From: Phycisphaeraceae bacterium
GTDB lineage: Bacteria > Planctomycetota > Phycisphaerae > Phycisphaerales > UBA1924
Reading direction: 5' to 3'
DNA length: 64,000 nt
Assembly: GCA_023898685.1 (NCBI GenBank)
Contig: CP060234.1
Coordinates: forward strand, 1 to 64,000
Position numbers and translations under genes: made by a program
Notes under the pieces: model-generated
The model's input: the letters and a program-made list of their open reading frames with translations, nothing else
Database searches by the model: none
Told to the model about the DNA's origin: nothing
In this document: piece after piece, positions 34,747 through 45,416 of the stretch
Layout of the letters: the number at the start of each line of letters is the position of its first letter
How positions within the stretch are numbered: the stretch's first letter is position 1

Positions 34747-35241
34747 CTACTTGAACGAGCGTCGACCCGGATCCTGGAAGTTCCGCACGTAGTCGACCAC
34801 GGCCGAACGCGACGCCTCGGTGTGGAGAATCCTGGTGCTCGCCATCTTGGTCCACACCCGCCGGCGCTCGCCGATCAGCCCTGACTCCCGCAACCGACGC
34901 GTTGCCCATGACTTGAACTGACCGGCGACCACCGCCGCCGGGTGCGATGGAGCCGCGACCACGACATGGACGTGATTCGAGCGGGCCGAGAGCGCATCGA
35001 TTCGCCAACGACGATGCTCGGCGTGGTCACGGATCGCCCGTTCAACAACGGGCCGCGTCTTCGCGTCGAGCGTGAACGCATCCTCACGGAGCGCCCGTCG
35101 GCCCGACCGGAGCCTCAGCCGATCCGCGTCAATGAGAGCCGTTCCCACCGCGTTGTGCTCATCATCCACCGACCCGCGTTCGTCGCCATGGAGCCACGTC
35201 CCGTAGGTCGTCCACGTCAGGAAGTAGGCGAGCACGGGCAT
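34747..35241 (-). CDS. REP-associated tyrosine transposase (RAYT, IS200-like Y1)
   Basis: 164 aa from the ATG at 35241. RAYTs are single-copy Y1 HUH transposases that act on REP palindromes. Visible: the N-terminal 'YFLTWTTYGTWLHGDERG', the HUH metal site in 'SNHVHVVV' (about 87-94), and the candidate nucleophile Tyr in 'VVDYVRNFQDPG' near the C-terminus. Full length for the family, no frameshift. The gene is bracketed by two REP pairs of the same sequence, 21 bases from its 3' end and 44 bases from its 5' end, which is strong context for an active or recently active RAYT/REP unit. Confidence 0.87.
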   Translation of the reverse strand: MPVLAYFLTWTTYGTWLHGDERGSVDDEHNAVGTALIDADRLRLRSGRRALREDAFTLDAKTRPVVERAIRDHAEHRRWRIDALSARSNHVHVVVAAPSHPAAVVAGQFKSWATRRLRESGLIGERRRVWTKMASTRILHTEASRSAVVDYVRNFQDPGRRSFK

Positions 35242-35285
35242 GGGTTCAGGCTATCCAGTAGTGCAGCGCGCCGCGACCCGCCGAA

Positions 35286-35417
35286 TTCGAGCCCCTCGCG
35301 CGAGCGAGGGGGCTTCTTCAACTTCTCCACCTACCTCTGCTCCACTCGGGAACGAAGCAAGGAAGGGCAAGTGATGAGATGAGGCCGGGAGTCCCCTCGC
35401 TCGCGCGAGGGGCTCGA
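35286..35417. repeat. REP pair upstream of the RAYT gene
   Basis: The palindromic arm TTCGAGCCCCTCGCGCGAGC (35286-35311) returns in reverse complement at 35393-35417. The whole is 132 bp and has the same outer arms as 34604-34725, but a different centre. A shortened version (CCCCTCG, CGAGGGGCTC) is at 837-857. It starts the 954-base gene-free stretch 35242-36195. Confidence 0.82.
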
Positions 35418-35527
35418 TTGGGATCCACGCCGCCCGCGCCGGTCAGGAAACCCCCACCGCCGCCTCACCCGCCCCCCATCAACCCCGCCGGGTGCCCCGA
35501 CCCAAGGCGACCGGCCCCGCACGCTTC

Positions 35528-35617
35528 CACGACCCAGCATCGCTGGGTCGTGCTCTTCACAATCGACCACCATCCCACACCCAACCCCGAAAGCACGACC
35601 CAACACGTTGGGTCGTG
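35528..35617. repeat. Two related palindromes (CACGACCC / GGGTCGTG)
   Basis: CACGACCCAGC-AT-CGCTGGGTCGTG at 35528-35552 and CACGACCCAAC-AC-GTTGGGTCGTG at 35594-35617. Their outer 8 bases agree exactly while the inner bases co-vary to keep pairing, which points to selection or copying as a hairpin. Related arms occur at 43850-43870. Confidence 0.75.
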
Positions 35618-35645
35618 GCACCATGATCGCCGGGTGTCGCTGGCC

Positions 35646-35730
35646 GGGTGCCGTGGAGACGCGCAGCTTCTCCACGACCTTCGCCCCGCGATCGTGGAGA
35701 AGCCGCTCGCGCGGCGTCTCCACGGCACCC
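35646..35730. repeat. Nested 85-bp palindrome
   Basis: The outer arms are perfect over 17 bp (GGGTGCCGTGGAGACGC at 35646-35662, GCGTCTCCACGGCACCC at 35714-35730). An inner 11-bp pair (CTTCTCCACGA at 35668-35678, TCGTGGAGAAG at 35692-35702) lies inside. Confidence 0.8.
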
Positions 35731-35770
35731 CAAAACTCCGGGCCCCACTTGCGGCTTGCCCGCCAGTGCG

Positions 35771-35873
35771 ATCCCCGCACCAATCCCTCGGATGCAGGGG
35801 CACCGCCCCCGCACACCCGCCCGGAGCCCCGCGTCCCCTGCCACTCGGGAAGAGGGGGTGCGGGGGAAACGTC
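35771..35873. repeat. 103-bp direct repeat, copy 2
   Basis: Second copy of the 34406-34508 sequence in the same orientation, with few substitutions by eye. The two copies bracket the RAYT gene and its REP pairs. Confidence 0.75.
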
Positions 35874-35962
35874 CCCCGCATCAGAGACCACGTGCGCGGC
35901 CGCCTCCCGCATATCGCACGGCGGATGGCGGCGTCGGCGGGGTGTGGGTCGGGTGACGCGGC

Positions 35963-36170
35963 GTGCCACCGAGATCGGCTCTGCGATCTCGGTGCCCTCT
36001 TGCATGGAGGTGTCGCAGAACACCGAGATCGGCGGACCGATCTCGGTGGCACGGGGAGAACGTCCTGGATCTCGGTGCCACCCCGCCGCATGAAGATGGG
36101 GGAGCACTGGCGGACGAGCCGCTAGTGGCACCTGGCAGAACGTTCTGGATCTCGGTGCCACCCCGCCGCA
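35963..36170. repeat. Cluster of CCGAGATC palindromes and 26-bp direct repeat
   Basis: Hairpins CCGAGATCG-N-CGATCTCGG at 35969-35992 and CACCGAGATCGG-N-CCGATCTCGGTG at 36021-36048 are followed by two exact 26-base direct copies of CTGGATCTCGGTGCCACCCC (first 20 bases) at 36065-36090 and 36145-36170. All units carry the boundary GGTGCCACC or GGTGGCAC. No gene is seen from 35242 to 36195 outside these elements. Confidence 0.75.
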
Positions 36171-36195
36171 CAATAGCACTCGCCCTCGCCTTCGC

Positions 36196-36606
36196 GTGAC
36201 TCCCCAGATAACGAGCTTGGTCGACCGCGCCCTCAGCCCGCATCCAGACGCCGTTGAGCATGGCGTTTGCGTGATGGAGTTGTCGAACGTTGGTCGCGTT
36301 GCCGTAACTGGTTCAATCATCGGCTTCCGGCCAAAGGACAGGAAGTTTGGTCCCATCGTTATAGTGTCACCACAGAATGTCACCGGACAACCGTGGCCAG
36401 CGGAGATTCCACCGGGCAAGGCCGTGTGTCTCAGGATGAATCTAGGAGACTTGGCCCGATCGATTGCAGAGGGAGAGTCCGGCACTGCCTACGCGACGTC
36501 CATCGTTGGACGGGAATTCACTGCGTCTCGCTCTGCTATGAGGGCGTTTAGAAAGCACCTGTCGAACCTGCTTGACCGCCAGCCAACGGTTAGTAATGGC
36601 GCATGA
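36196..36606 (+). CDS. Small protein of unknown function in the accessory island
   Basis: Up to 136 aa from the GTG at 36196, directly after the palindrome cluster; an ATG at 36274 is an alternative. Soluble, mixed alpha/beta, with segments such as 'VMELSNVGRVAVTGSIIGF' and 'FGPIVIVSPQNVTGQPWPAE'. GC is lower than the core genome. No motif, signal or membrane segment recognised, and no relation to its neighbours can be inferred. Confidence 0.5.
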   Translation: MTPQITSLVDRALSPHPDAVEHGVCVMELSNVGRVAVTGSIIGFRPKDRKFGPIVIVSPQNVTGQPWPAEIPPGKAVCLRMNLGDLARSIAEGESGTAYATSIVGREFTASRSAMRAFRKHLSNLLDRQPTVSNGA

Positions 36607-36852
36607 GCAGTTCCTAGCTGGACCCACCGTCAACGGGCGCCAATGTTGGATGCGGGGCTGGAGCCCAGCGGCTGAGCTGGCGAAGGGAGCATTGCCAGGA
36701 GGACCGTCATGCACAACGGTGCCGCTGTCCCGGCGTCCAGCCGAGGCTTGGTCGACGGGAGCAGCTGGGCTAAAGCACTGACCTGAAAAACAAATGTCAG
36801 CGTCACGGGCCATGGGCACCGGCCCATCGACAGGCAAGCCACGACGTCCCGT
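36607..36852. other. Unassigned, possibly structured stretch
   Basis: 246 bases between convergent genes. AGCCCAGC (about 36662-36669) can pair with GCTGGGCT (about 36765-36772) around several internal complementary segments. Both strands have short open frames (36572-36781 plus, 36630-36842 minus) but neither shows family features or a ribosome site. A structured RNA or the remnant of a mobile element is possible; nothing decisive is visible. Confidence 0.3.
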
Positions 36853-37812
36853 TTACCAGCGGAACTGATCCTGCGAGAATCTGTTTCCCAAGATATCTCG
36901 ATAGTGCTTCTTCATATTTTCTCGAAGCCCCACGTCTGATGCAACTCGACGGGCAATTGTTACATGCACATCATGTATTAATTTAATTTGATCTGCACTA
37001 AAGAACATCCTGTAGTCTCGATCGCTTTTTGCTGAGTTACACCCTTGACAGAGTACAACAAAATTCATCCGAAACCCAACACCATCCTTTAGGAGTAATA
37101 CGAGATTTCCCCCTTCGTTCTTAGCCAGCCCATAATGATCCAAAGTCAATGACTGAGAAGAGCCACAGACTAGGCAATGACCACTAAAGGCGCTTATCGC
37201 CAAGTCAGATAGGTGTACTCTGAAGTAATTATCAATTGCATTTCCACGACGATAGTCTTTCTTAGATATAACAAAACGATCGCGATCAAACTCTGCGTCT
37301 GTTGCAGCAGCAGTATTGTGTTCGAATTCGCACAGCAGCGATGCGCTTGCTCGCTGACTGGCAAGTCTTGCCTGTCTGAAGACGATTGCTTTTTGGCACT
37401 TATTTTTCAGTTTTTTGTGATCAGAAATCTCAGATTTCAGACTGTCCTTCTTCGCGTCAAGGTCGGCCATTCGGTTTCGACACTTATCACAGAAGATCCG
37501 ATGTGCTCGCACTTTTCGGTCTCGTTTCTTTGAGGCGAGATACCACCTATACAGTGGCCAGTGCCCAATTCGGACCGACAGTAAGCGGCGTAGTGTATCC
37601 TCAGCGCTGTCGAGCTTCTGCTCGATCAAGCGAAGGTTGGACGATGTTATGCGAAGTTCTTCTTCTGCCTCACGGACTGGGCGAAGCTTAGCGAGGCGAT
37701 CTTCATAATAACATGCAGGGCACATTCTCCAGCGCGGATGAGCAAGTCCAAGGAGCTTGCCACCACATTTTATGCATATACGCGAATGAGGTGGTGCCTT
37801 CATGACCCGCAT
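36853..37812 (-). CDS. HNH endonuclease with N-terminal zinc finger and coiled coil, AT-rich
   Basis: 319 aa. N-terminus: a four-Cys zinc knuckle ('CIKCGGKLLG' and 'CPACYYED'). A long helical, probably coiled-coil region (about 45-170) includes another 'CDKC'. C-terminus: an HNH nuclease of the Cys4 type (about 215-285), with 'CLVCGSS', the catalytic 'LTLDHYG', Asn in 'EGGNLVLL', and 'LCQGCNSAKSD'. The gene is strikingly AT-rich and uses codons rare in its neighbours, so recent transfer is likely. No recognised mobile partner is adjacent. A defence or homing-type nuclease is plausible but not shown. Confidence 0.78.
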   Translation of the reverse strand: MRVMKAPPHSRICIKCGGKLLGLAHPRWRMCPACYYEDRLAKLRPVREAEEELRITSSNLRLIEQKLDSAEDTLRRLLSVRIGHWPLYRWYLASKKRDRKVRAHRIFCDKCRNRMADLDAKKDSLKSEISDHKKLKNKCQKAIVFRQARLASQRASASLLCEFEHNTAAATDAEFDRDRFVISKKDYRRGNAIDNYFRVHLSDLAISAFSGHCLVCGSSQSLTLDHYGLAKNEGGNLVLLLKDGVGFRMNFVVLCQGCNSAKSDRDYRMFFSADQIKLIHDVHVTIARRVASDVGLRENMKKHYRDILGNRFSQDQFRW

Positions 37813-37874
37813 GTTTGATGCTCAACTGTTGCTGGTGGGGCTACCGTTTGAAGCAGCGTCGACTGAAGGGTCAG

Positions 37875-39668
<1,794 letters not shown>

Positions 39669-39758
39669 GGTGTCTCCCTGTATCAACACATGGTAGGAGC
39701 GGGCGCACGGATCACCAAAGGGCGGGCCACCATTCCCATCGAGCGGGCGATTCCCTCG

Positions 39759-40898
39759 TCAGGCGGGCGGTGCAGACTGGGTGAACCGATAGCGGATGTT
39801 GCGTTCGCGGAGCTCGGCGAGGACGGTGTCGACGAGGGTGGCGTCGTGCCCGAGCTTCTCGGGAGGGAGGACGCCGGTCTGGGCGATGGAGCCGTCGAGG
39901 ATCTTGCGGGCGATGACGGCGCAGGGGAAGGCGGTGGTGCGAGACATGCTGGTGAAGCCCGTGGTGGGGTCGAGCACGTCGAGGAGGTCCCAGGCGTGGC
40001 GGGTTGGCGCGCCATCGATATCGCCATCGGCGACGATGCGCATGACGGTGAGGTCGGGCTCGGCGTCTTCGTAGGTCCACTTGGGGAACATGAGGGTGGA
40101 GAGGACGTCGAGGGGGCGAACCTTGACGCCGCGGACGTCGATGGGGTCCTTTGAGAACAGGCCGGTGTCGCGGAAGACGCGCATGAGCTCGTAGTGGCCC
40201 GGGTAGCGGAGGGTCTTCTCCTTCATGAAGGGGGCGTCCATCGTGTCGGCGATGGAGCGAAGACCGTCGGTGTTGACGGCTTCGAGGGTCCCGATGCCGG
40301 GGAAGTCGACGAGTTCGGGCTCGGAGAGAGCTTCGCGGATGACGGTCCGGCCGTGCTCGACCAGGCGGGCGGGGCGGGTGTACTCCTCGATGACGTCGGC
40401 GGGGGCGAAGCCGGCTTTGTATTGGAATGGCCAGTTGCGGGCCTTGGGAAGGCCCCCGACGTAGATCTCGATGTTGCGGCAAGGGGACATCTGCGAGGCT
40501 GAGCGGGCGGCGAGGAGGTTGGACATCCCCGGGGCGACGCCGCAATCGACGACGGCGGTGACGTTGTTGGCGAGGGCGAGGTCGTGGAGGTCGAGGGCGT
40601 TTTCGGGCATGAAGGAGATGTCGGCGTAGGGCTTGCCGGCCTCGATGACAGCACGGAGGGCGTTGAAGCCCAGATGGCTGGCGAGGGCGCCGCAGACGAT
40701 GTCGAATGGGGCGATTGTCTTCTTGATGGTGTCGGGGTCGGAGAGGTCGACGCGCTCCGTGAGCACGTCGGCGCGGCGGGCGACGCGCTCGAGGGAGGCG
40801 GGACGGTCGTCGGCCACGGTGACCTCGAAGTCGCGTGCTAGGTCGGCGGCGATGACCGAGCCGACCATGCCGGCTCCGAGGACGATGGCGGTGGGCAT
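39759..40898 (-). CDS. Saccharopine dehydrogenase-family oxidoreductase
   Basis: 379 aa; the ATG at 40898 has AAGGAG upstream. N-terminal Rossmann fold with the NAD(P) loop 'VLGAGMVGSVIAADLA'. Family features continue with 'CGALASHLGFNALRAVIEAG', 'VDCGVAPGMSNLLAA' and the C-terminal 'LRYPGHYELMRVFRDTGLFS'. Such proteins are annotated as saccharopine dehydrogenase or lysine dehydrogenase-like; the exact substrate in the lysine-degradation or related amino acid pathway is not decidable from sequence. Same strand as, and 90 bases before, the mutase gene, so the two may be co-transcribed. Confidence 0.87.
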   Translation of the reverse strand: MPTAIVLGAGMVGSVIAADLARDFEVTVADDRPASLERVARRADVLTERVDLSDPDTIKKTIAPFDIVCGALASHLGFNALRAVIEAGKPYADISFMPENALDLHDLALANNVTAVVDCGVAPGMSNLLAARSASQMSPCRNIEIYVGGLPKARNWPFQYKAGFAPADVIEEYTRPARLVEHGRTVIREALSEPELVDFPGIGTLEAVNTDGLRSIADTMDAPFMKEKTLRYPGHYELMRVFRDTGLFSKDPIDVRGVKVRPLDVLSTLMFPKWTYEDAEPDLTVMRIVADGDIDGAPTRHAWDLLDVLDPTTGFTSMSRTTAFPCAVIARKILDGSIAQTGVLPPEKLGHDATLVDTVLAELRERNIRYRFTQSAPPA

Positions 40899-40946
40899 GA
40901 GACGCTCCTTGTGTGGGAGGATACCGCCCCGTCCTTCGGACGGGGC

Positions 40947-41080
40947 GAGGGATCGGGGATCAGGGATCGGGGATCAGGGACCAGGGGTCTGAGGCATTGC
41001 GCTGCGTGTGATGGCACGACTGCGCCGAAGACGGCGAGTCGTGGCACCCGGCCGACGCGCCCTTTGGGCGGGTCGGGGCA
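40947..41080. repeat. Short tandem repeat and REP-like hairpins
   Basis: GATCGGGGATCAGG units are tandem at about 40951-40982. A hairpin CACGACTGCGCCG-AAGA-CGGCGAGTCGTG follows at about 41016-41045, bounded by GGCAC on both sides, then CCCGGCCGACGCGCCC with GGGCGGGTCGGGG to about 41080. Located between two minus-strand genes. Confidence 0.6.
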
Positions 41081-41086
41081 CCGGAG

Positions 41087-41722
41087 CTACCAGATGCGTC
41101 TGGCGGCCCAGGGGGCGGCCCAGCGGCCGATGAGGACGGCGATGCCGGCCTTCATGAGCATGGGAATGACAAAGATCACAAGGCCCCCGTAGATCGCGTC
41201 GGCGATGGAGATCGCTGGCGTGGCGGGGTCGAGGCGACGGACCACATAGAGCCAAGGGACGCCCAGGGCGAAGATGATCAGGTGGGCCGCGAGGACGGCG
41301 GCGATCATCGCGCCCCAGCCGCGGACGGAGCGGTCGGGTCGGCGGACGATCGCGGCGACGACGGGCTGGCAGGCGATGAAGCCGAGGATGTAGCCGCCGG
41401 TCTGTCCGAAGATCGTGAGCAGGCCCGCCTCGCCGCCGGCGAAGACGGGCACGCCGACGGCGCCGACCACGACGTAGATGAGCATGGAGAGCATGCCCAG
41501 ACGGGGCCCGATGCAGAGGGCGGCGAGGAGGACCCAGAGGGTCTGGAGCGTAAGCGGCACGCCGAAGGGCTCGAGCGGGATGGCAAGGTGGAAGACGAGT
41601 TGGCTGGTGAGAGCCATGAGCAGGGGGAAGAGGAGGACGCCTGCGAATCGGATGAGGGCGACGAGCATGATCTCGTCGCGCTCGGCCTGGTGATCTCGGG
41701 GGACGGCGCGGGCCTTGGCCAT
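41087..41722 (-). CDS. bioY: Biotin transporter BioY (ECF S-component)
   Basis: 211 aa from the ATG at 41722; the open frame upstream is not protein-like. Six membrane segments. BioY features: 'LVFHLAIPLEPFGVPLTLQT' with the conserved P-V/L-P-x-T-x-Q-type loop, 'GMLSMLIYVVVGAVGVPVFA', and the Gly-rich 'FGQTGGYILGFIACQPVVAA'. BioY takes up biotin, alone or with a shared energy-coupling module; no BioM/BioN-type genes are near. It is divergent from the ABC permease gene. Confidence 0.9.
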   Translation of the reverse strand: MAKARAVPRDHQAERDEIMLVALIRFAGVLLFPLLMALTSQLVFHLAIPLEPFGVPLTLQTLWVLLAALCIGPRLGMLSMLIYVVVGAVGVPVFAGGEAGLLTIFGQTGGYILGFIACQPVVAAIVRRPDRSVRGWGAMIAAVLAAHLIIFALGVPWLYVVRRLDPATPAISIADAIYGGLVIFVIPMLMKAGIAVLIGRWAAPWAARRIW

Positions 41723-41820
41723 GCGGGGAGTGTTTGCGCGGGGGGGAGGGGAGTCAAAGCCGTGAGGGCACTGCGCTGGCACGGAATACGTCGGGTGGCG
41801 CTCTTGCAACGGACGCGGGA

Positions 41821-41888
41821 GAACATCCGAAGAACCCCCTCCGACCCGCCTCTGGCAGGCCACCTCCCCCGTTGGTGACGGGGGAGGA
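41821..41888. repeat. Dispersed hairpin element (CCCCCTCCGACC family), copy 1
   Basis: GAACATCCGAAGAACCCCCT, then a GGCCACCTCCCCCG / GACGGGGGAGG hairpin. The sequence is closely similar to 62832-62908 in the same orientation. Confidence 0.65.
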
Positions 41889-41933
41889 GAGGATTGGCCC
41901 CGCTGCTGTTTGCGGGTGGATACACTCGCGGCG

Positions 41934-43658
41934 ATGCCCCGGGGCTGGGTCCAGCAGATGTTGATCGTGGTCGTGCTCGCCGTATTCGCGGTGCTGCTGC
42001 TCTATCCGATCGGGTTGACGGTTCGAGGCGGGTTTGCGGCCGACGTGGCGACGGGGTCGGGGTGGACGCTCGAGCACCTCGCGCTTGTCTTCAAGGACCC
42101 TTCGACGCTCGAGGGACTCTGGAACGCGCTGGGGATCGCCATTGCTACCACGCTGCTCTCGTGCGTGATCGCGCTGCCGCTGGCGGTGCTGTCGGCGAAC
42201 CACACGTTCCCGTTCAAGAAGGCGCTTGAGGCGGCCATCCTCGTGCCGCTGATCCTGCCACCGTTCGTGGGCGCGATCGGCGTGCGGGCGATATTGGGAC
42301 GCGAGGGGGCGCTGAACGCGCTGCTGGGCACCGACTTCGATCCGCTGGGGCAGGCGCGGTTCTGGGGCGTCGTGCTCGTCGAGGCGCTGCACCTCTATCC
42401 GATCATCTATCTCAACGCGACGGCGGCGCTCGCGAACATCGACCCCGCGATGACCGAAGCGGCGGAGAACCTGGGATCGGGGCCCTGGCGGCGGTTCCTG
42501 CGGATCACGCTGCCGCTGATCCGCCCCGGCCTGTTCGCGGGCGGAACGATCGTGTTCATCTGGTCGTTCACCGAGCTTGGCACGCCGCTGATCTTCGACT
42601 ACTACCAGGTCACGCCCGTGCAGATCTTCAACGGGCTCAAGGAGGTCGAGGGGTCGGCGAGGCCCTATGCGCTGACCGTCGTGCTGCTCGGGGTGTCGAT
42701 CCTGCTGTACGCGCTCGGGCGGTTCGCCTTCGGGCGGCGCGGCCACGCGATGACGACGCGGGCGAGCCGGGCGGGCGGGCTGTCGCCCCTGGCGGGATGG
42801 AAGGGCTGGATCGGGACGGCCGGGTTCTGCGCGGTCACGTTCCTGGCGATCGTGCCGCATCTGGGTGTGATCCTGACGAGCCTAGCCGAGCCCGCGTCGT
42901 GGTATCGGAGCGTGCTGCCGACGGAGTGGACGGCGTCACACTTCCAGCAGGCGTTGGGATCGCCCGAGGCGTTCAGGGCGATCACGAACAGCCTGGGGCT
43001 GGCGCTGGCCGCGATGATCCTCGACATCGGGGCGGGGGTGCTGATCGGCTACCTGATCGTGCGGACGACGGCGCGGGGGAGGGCGCTGCTCGACGCGCTG
43101 TGCATGCTGCCGCTGGCGGTGCCGGGGCTGGTGCTCGCGTTCGGGTACATCGCGGTGACGCTGCGGTGGCCGTTCGGCGACGGGGGCCCGCTCGACGGGA
43201 CGATCTTCGATCTCGCGGTCTTGGGGCAAACGCCCAACCCGTTCCCGATCCTGATCATCGCGTACGCGGTGCGGCGGCTGCCCTACATCGTGCGATCGAG
43301 CGTCGCGGGGCTCGAGCAGACGTCGGGCGAGCTGGAAGAAGCGGCGATCAACCTCGGGGCGAGCCGGCTGCACGCGGTTCGGCGGGTGATCGTGCCGCTC
43401 ATCGCGGCCAACCTCGTGGCGGGCGGGCTGCTGGTGTTCGCGTTCAGCATGTTGGAGGTGTCCGACAGCCTGCTGCTGGCGCAGCGGGCGGTGCATTTCC
43501 CGATCACGAAGATGATCTACGACTTCACGCTGCGGCTGGGCGACGGGCCCTACATCGCGAGCGCCATGGGCGTGTGGGGCATGGCGCTGCTCACGGTGAC
43601 GCTGCTAACGGCGTCGGCGCTTCTTGGGAAGAAGATGGGGGCGATCTTCCGCGTGTGA
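41934..43658 (+). CDS. ABC transporter permease with two fused membrane domains (FbpB-like)
   Basis: 574 aa from the ATG at 41934 (TTG 41910 and GTG 41916 also in frame). Two BPD-type permease domains in tandem, about 12 membrane helices. Each domain carries an EAA loop: 'EAAENLGSGPWRRFLRITLP' (about 175) and 'EEAAINLGASRLHAVRRVIV' (about 470). This fused layout is typical of Fe3+, thiamine or phosphonate-type importers. No solute-binding protein or ATPase gene is next to it. The substrate is unknown; ferric iron is the commonest assignment for this layout. Confidence 0.87.
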   Translation: MPRGWVQQMLIVVVLAVFAVLLLYPIGLTVRGGFAADVATGSGWTLEHLALVFKDPSTLEGLWNALGIAIATTLLSCVIALPLAVLSANHTFPFKKALEAAILVPLILPPFVGAIGVRAILGREGALNALLGTDFDPLGQARFWGVVLVEALHLYPIIYLNATAALANIDPAMTEAAENLGSGPWRRFLRITLPLIRPGLFAGGTIVFIWSFTELGTPLIFDYYQVTPVQIFNGLKEVEGSARPYALTVVLLGVSILLYALGRFAFGRRGHAMTTRASRAGGLSPLAGWKGWIGTAGFCAVTFLAIVPHLGVILTSLAEPASWYRSVLPTEWTASHFQQALGSPEAFRAITNSLGLALAAMILDIGAGVLIGYLIVRTTARGRALLDALCMLPLAVPGLVLAFGYIAVTLRWPFGDGGPLDGTIFDLAVLGQTPNPFPILIIAYAVRRLPYIVRSSVAGLEQTSGELEEAAINLGASRLHAVRRVIVPLIAANLVAGGLLVFAFSMLEVSDSLLLAQRAVHFPITKMIYDFTLRLGDGPYIASAMGVWGMALLTVTLLTASALLGKKMGAIFRV

Positions 43659-43668
43659 TGAGGGAAAA

Positions 43669-43738
43669 GTTTCAACGCAAAGATCGCGAAGATCTCGAAG
43701 GAGGAGCCTGAACGCGGAGGCGCGGAGGACGCGGAGTT
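43669..43738. repeat. Repeat related to 9353-9440
   Basis: TTTCAACGCAAAGATCGCGA at its start and TGAACGCGGAGGCGCGGAGG near 43709, the same two modules as the left arm at 9353-9440 but without the 9-bp tandem. Part of the 393-base gene-free stretch 43659-44051. Confidence 0.65.
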
Positions 43739-43796
43739 CAGTGCTCGGAGCTCAGAACTCATACGGATCGTGAATGATTGTTGCGCGTCACCGCAT

Positions 43797-43875
43797 GGTG
43801 CCACCACCCCGTCCGCGGGTGGTGTTCCTGCGTGCCGGCGCACAAGAACACGACCCGAGGACGGGTCGTGGCACC
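43797..43875. repeat. REP-like multi-hairpin element
   Basis: The outer arms GGTGCCAC (43797-43804) and GTGGCACC (43868-43875) enclose three hairpins: ACCACCC/GGGTGGT, TGCGTGCCGGCGCA and ACGACCC/GGGTCGT. The rest of the gene-free stretch (43876-44051) shows nothing recognisable. Confidence 0.7.
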
Positions 43876-44051
43876 GCCGTCCGCGCGACGATCAATCCCG
43901 ATCCGTATCAAAGCACAGAGACTCGAGCTTGGGGCTCCGTTGGACGATTGCTCGTCTGTCCGAGTCTGTGGCGTTCTTCATCAAACAACGGCTCGTTGGT
44001 TCTCTTCCCCTTCTTGCGTTTCGGGCTCATCGATCTCGAGACACGACCGCG

Positions 44052-45405
<1,354 letters not shown>

Positions 45406-45416
<11 letters not shown>

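Noticed and set aside
39669..39758. Cobalamin riboswitch before the mutase gene
   Set aside because: The gap to the upstream gene is only 90 bases, too short for a full B12 riboswitch, and the B12-box sequence is absent.
41934..43658. Ferric-iron transporter as a firm name for the two-domain permease
   Set aside because: No binding protein or ATPase gene is adjacent, and fused permeases also serve other substrates, so the substrate was left open.
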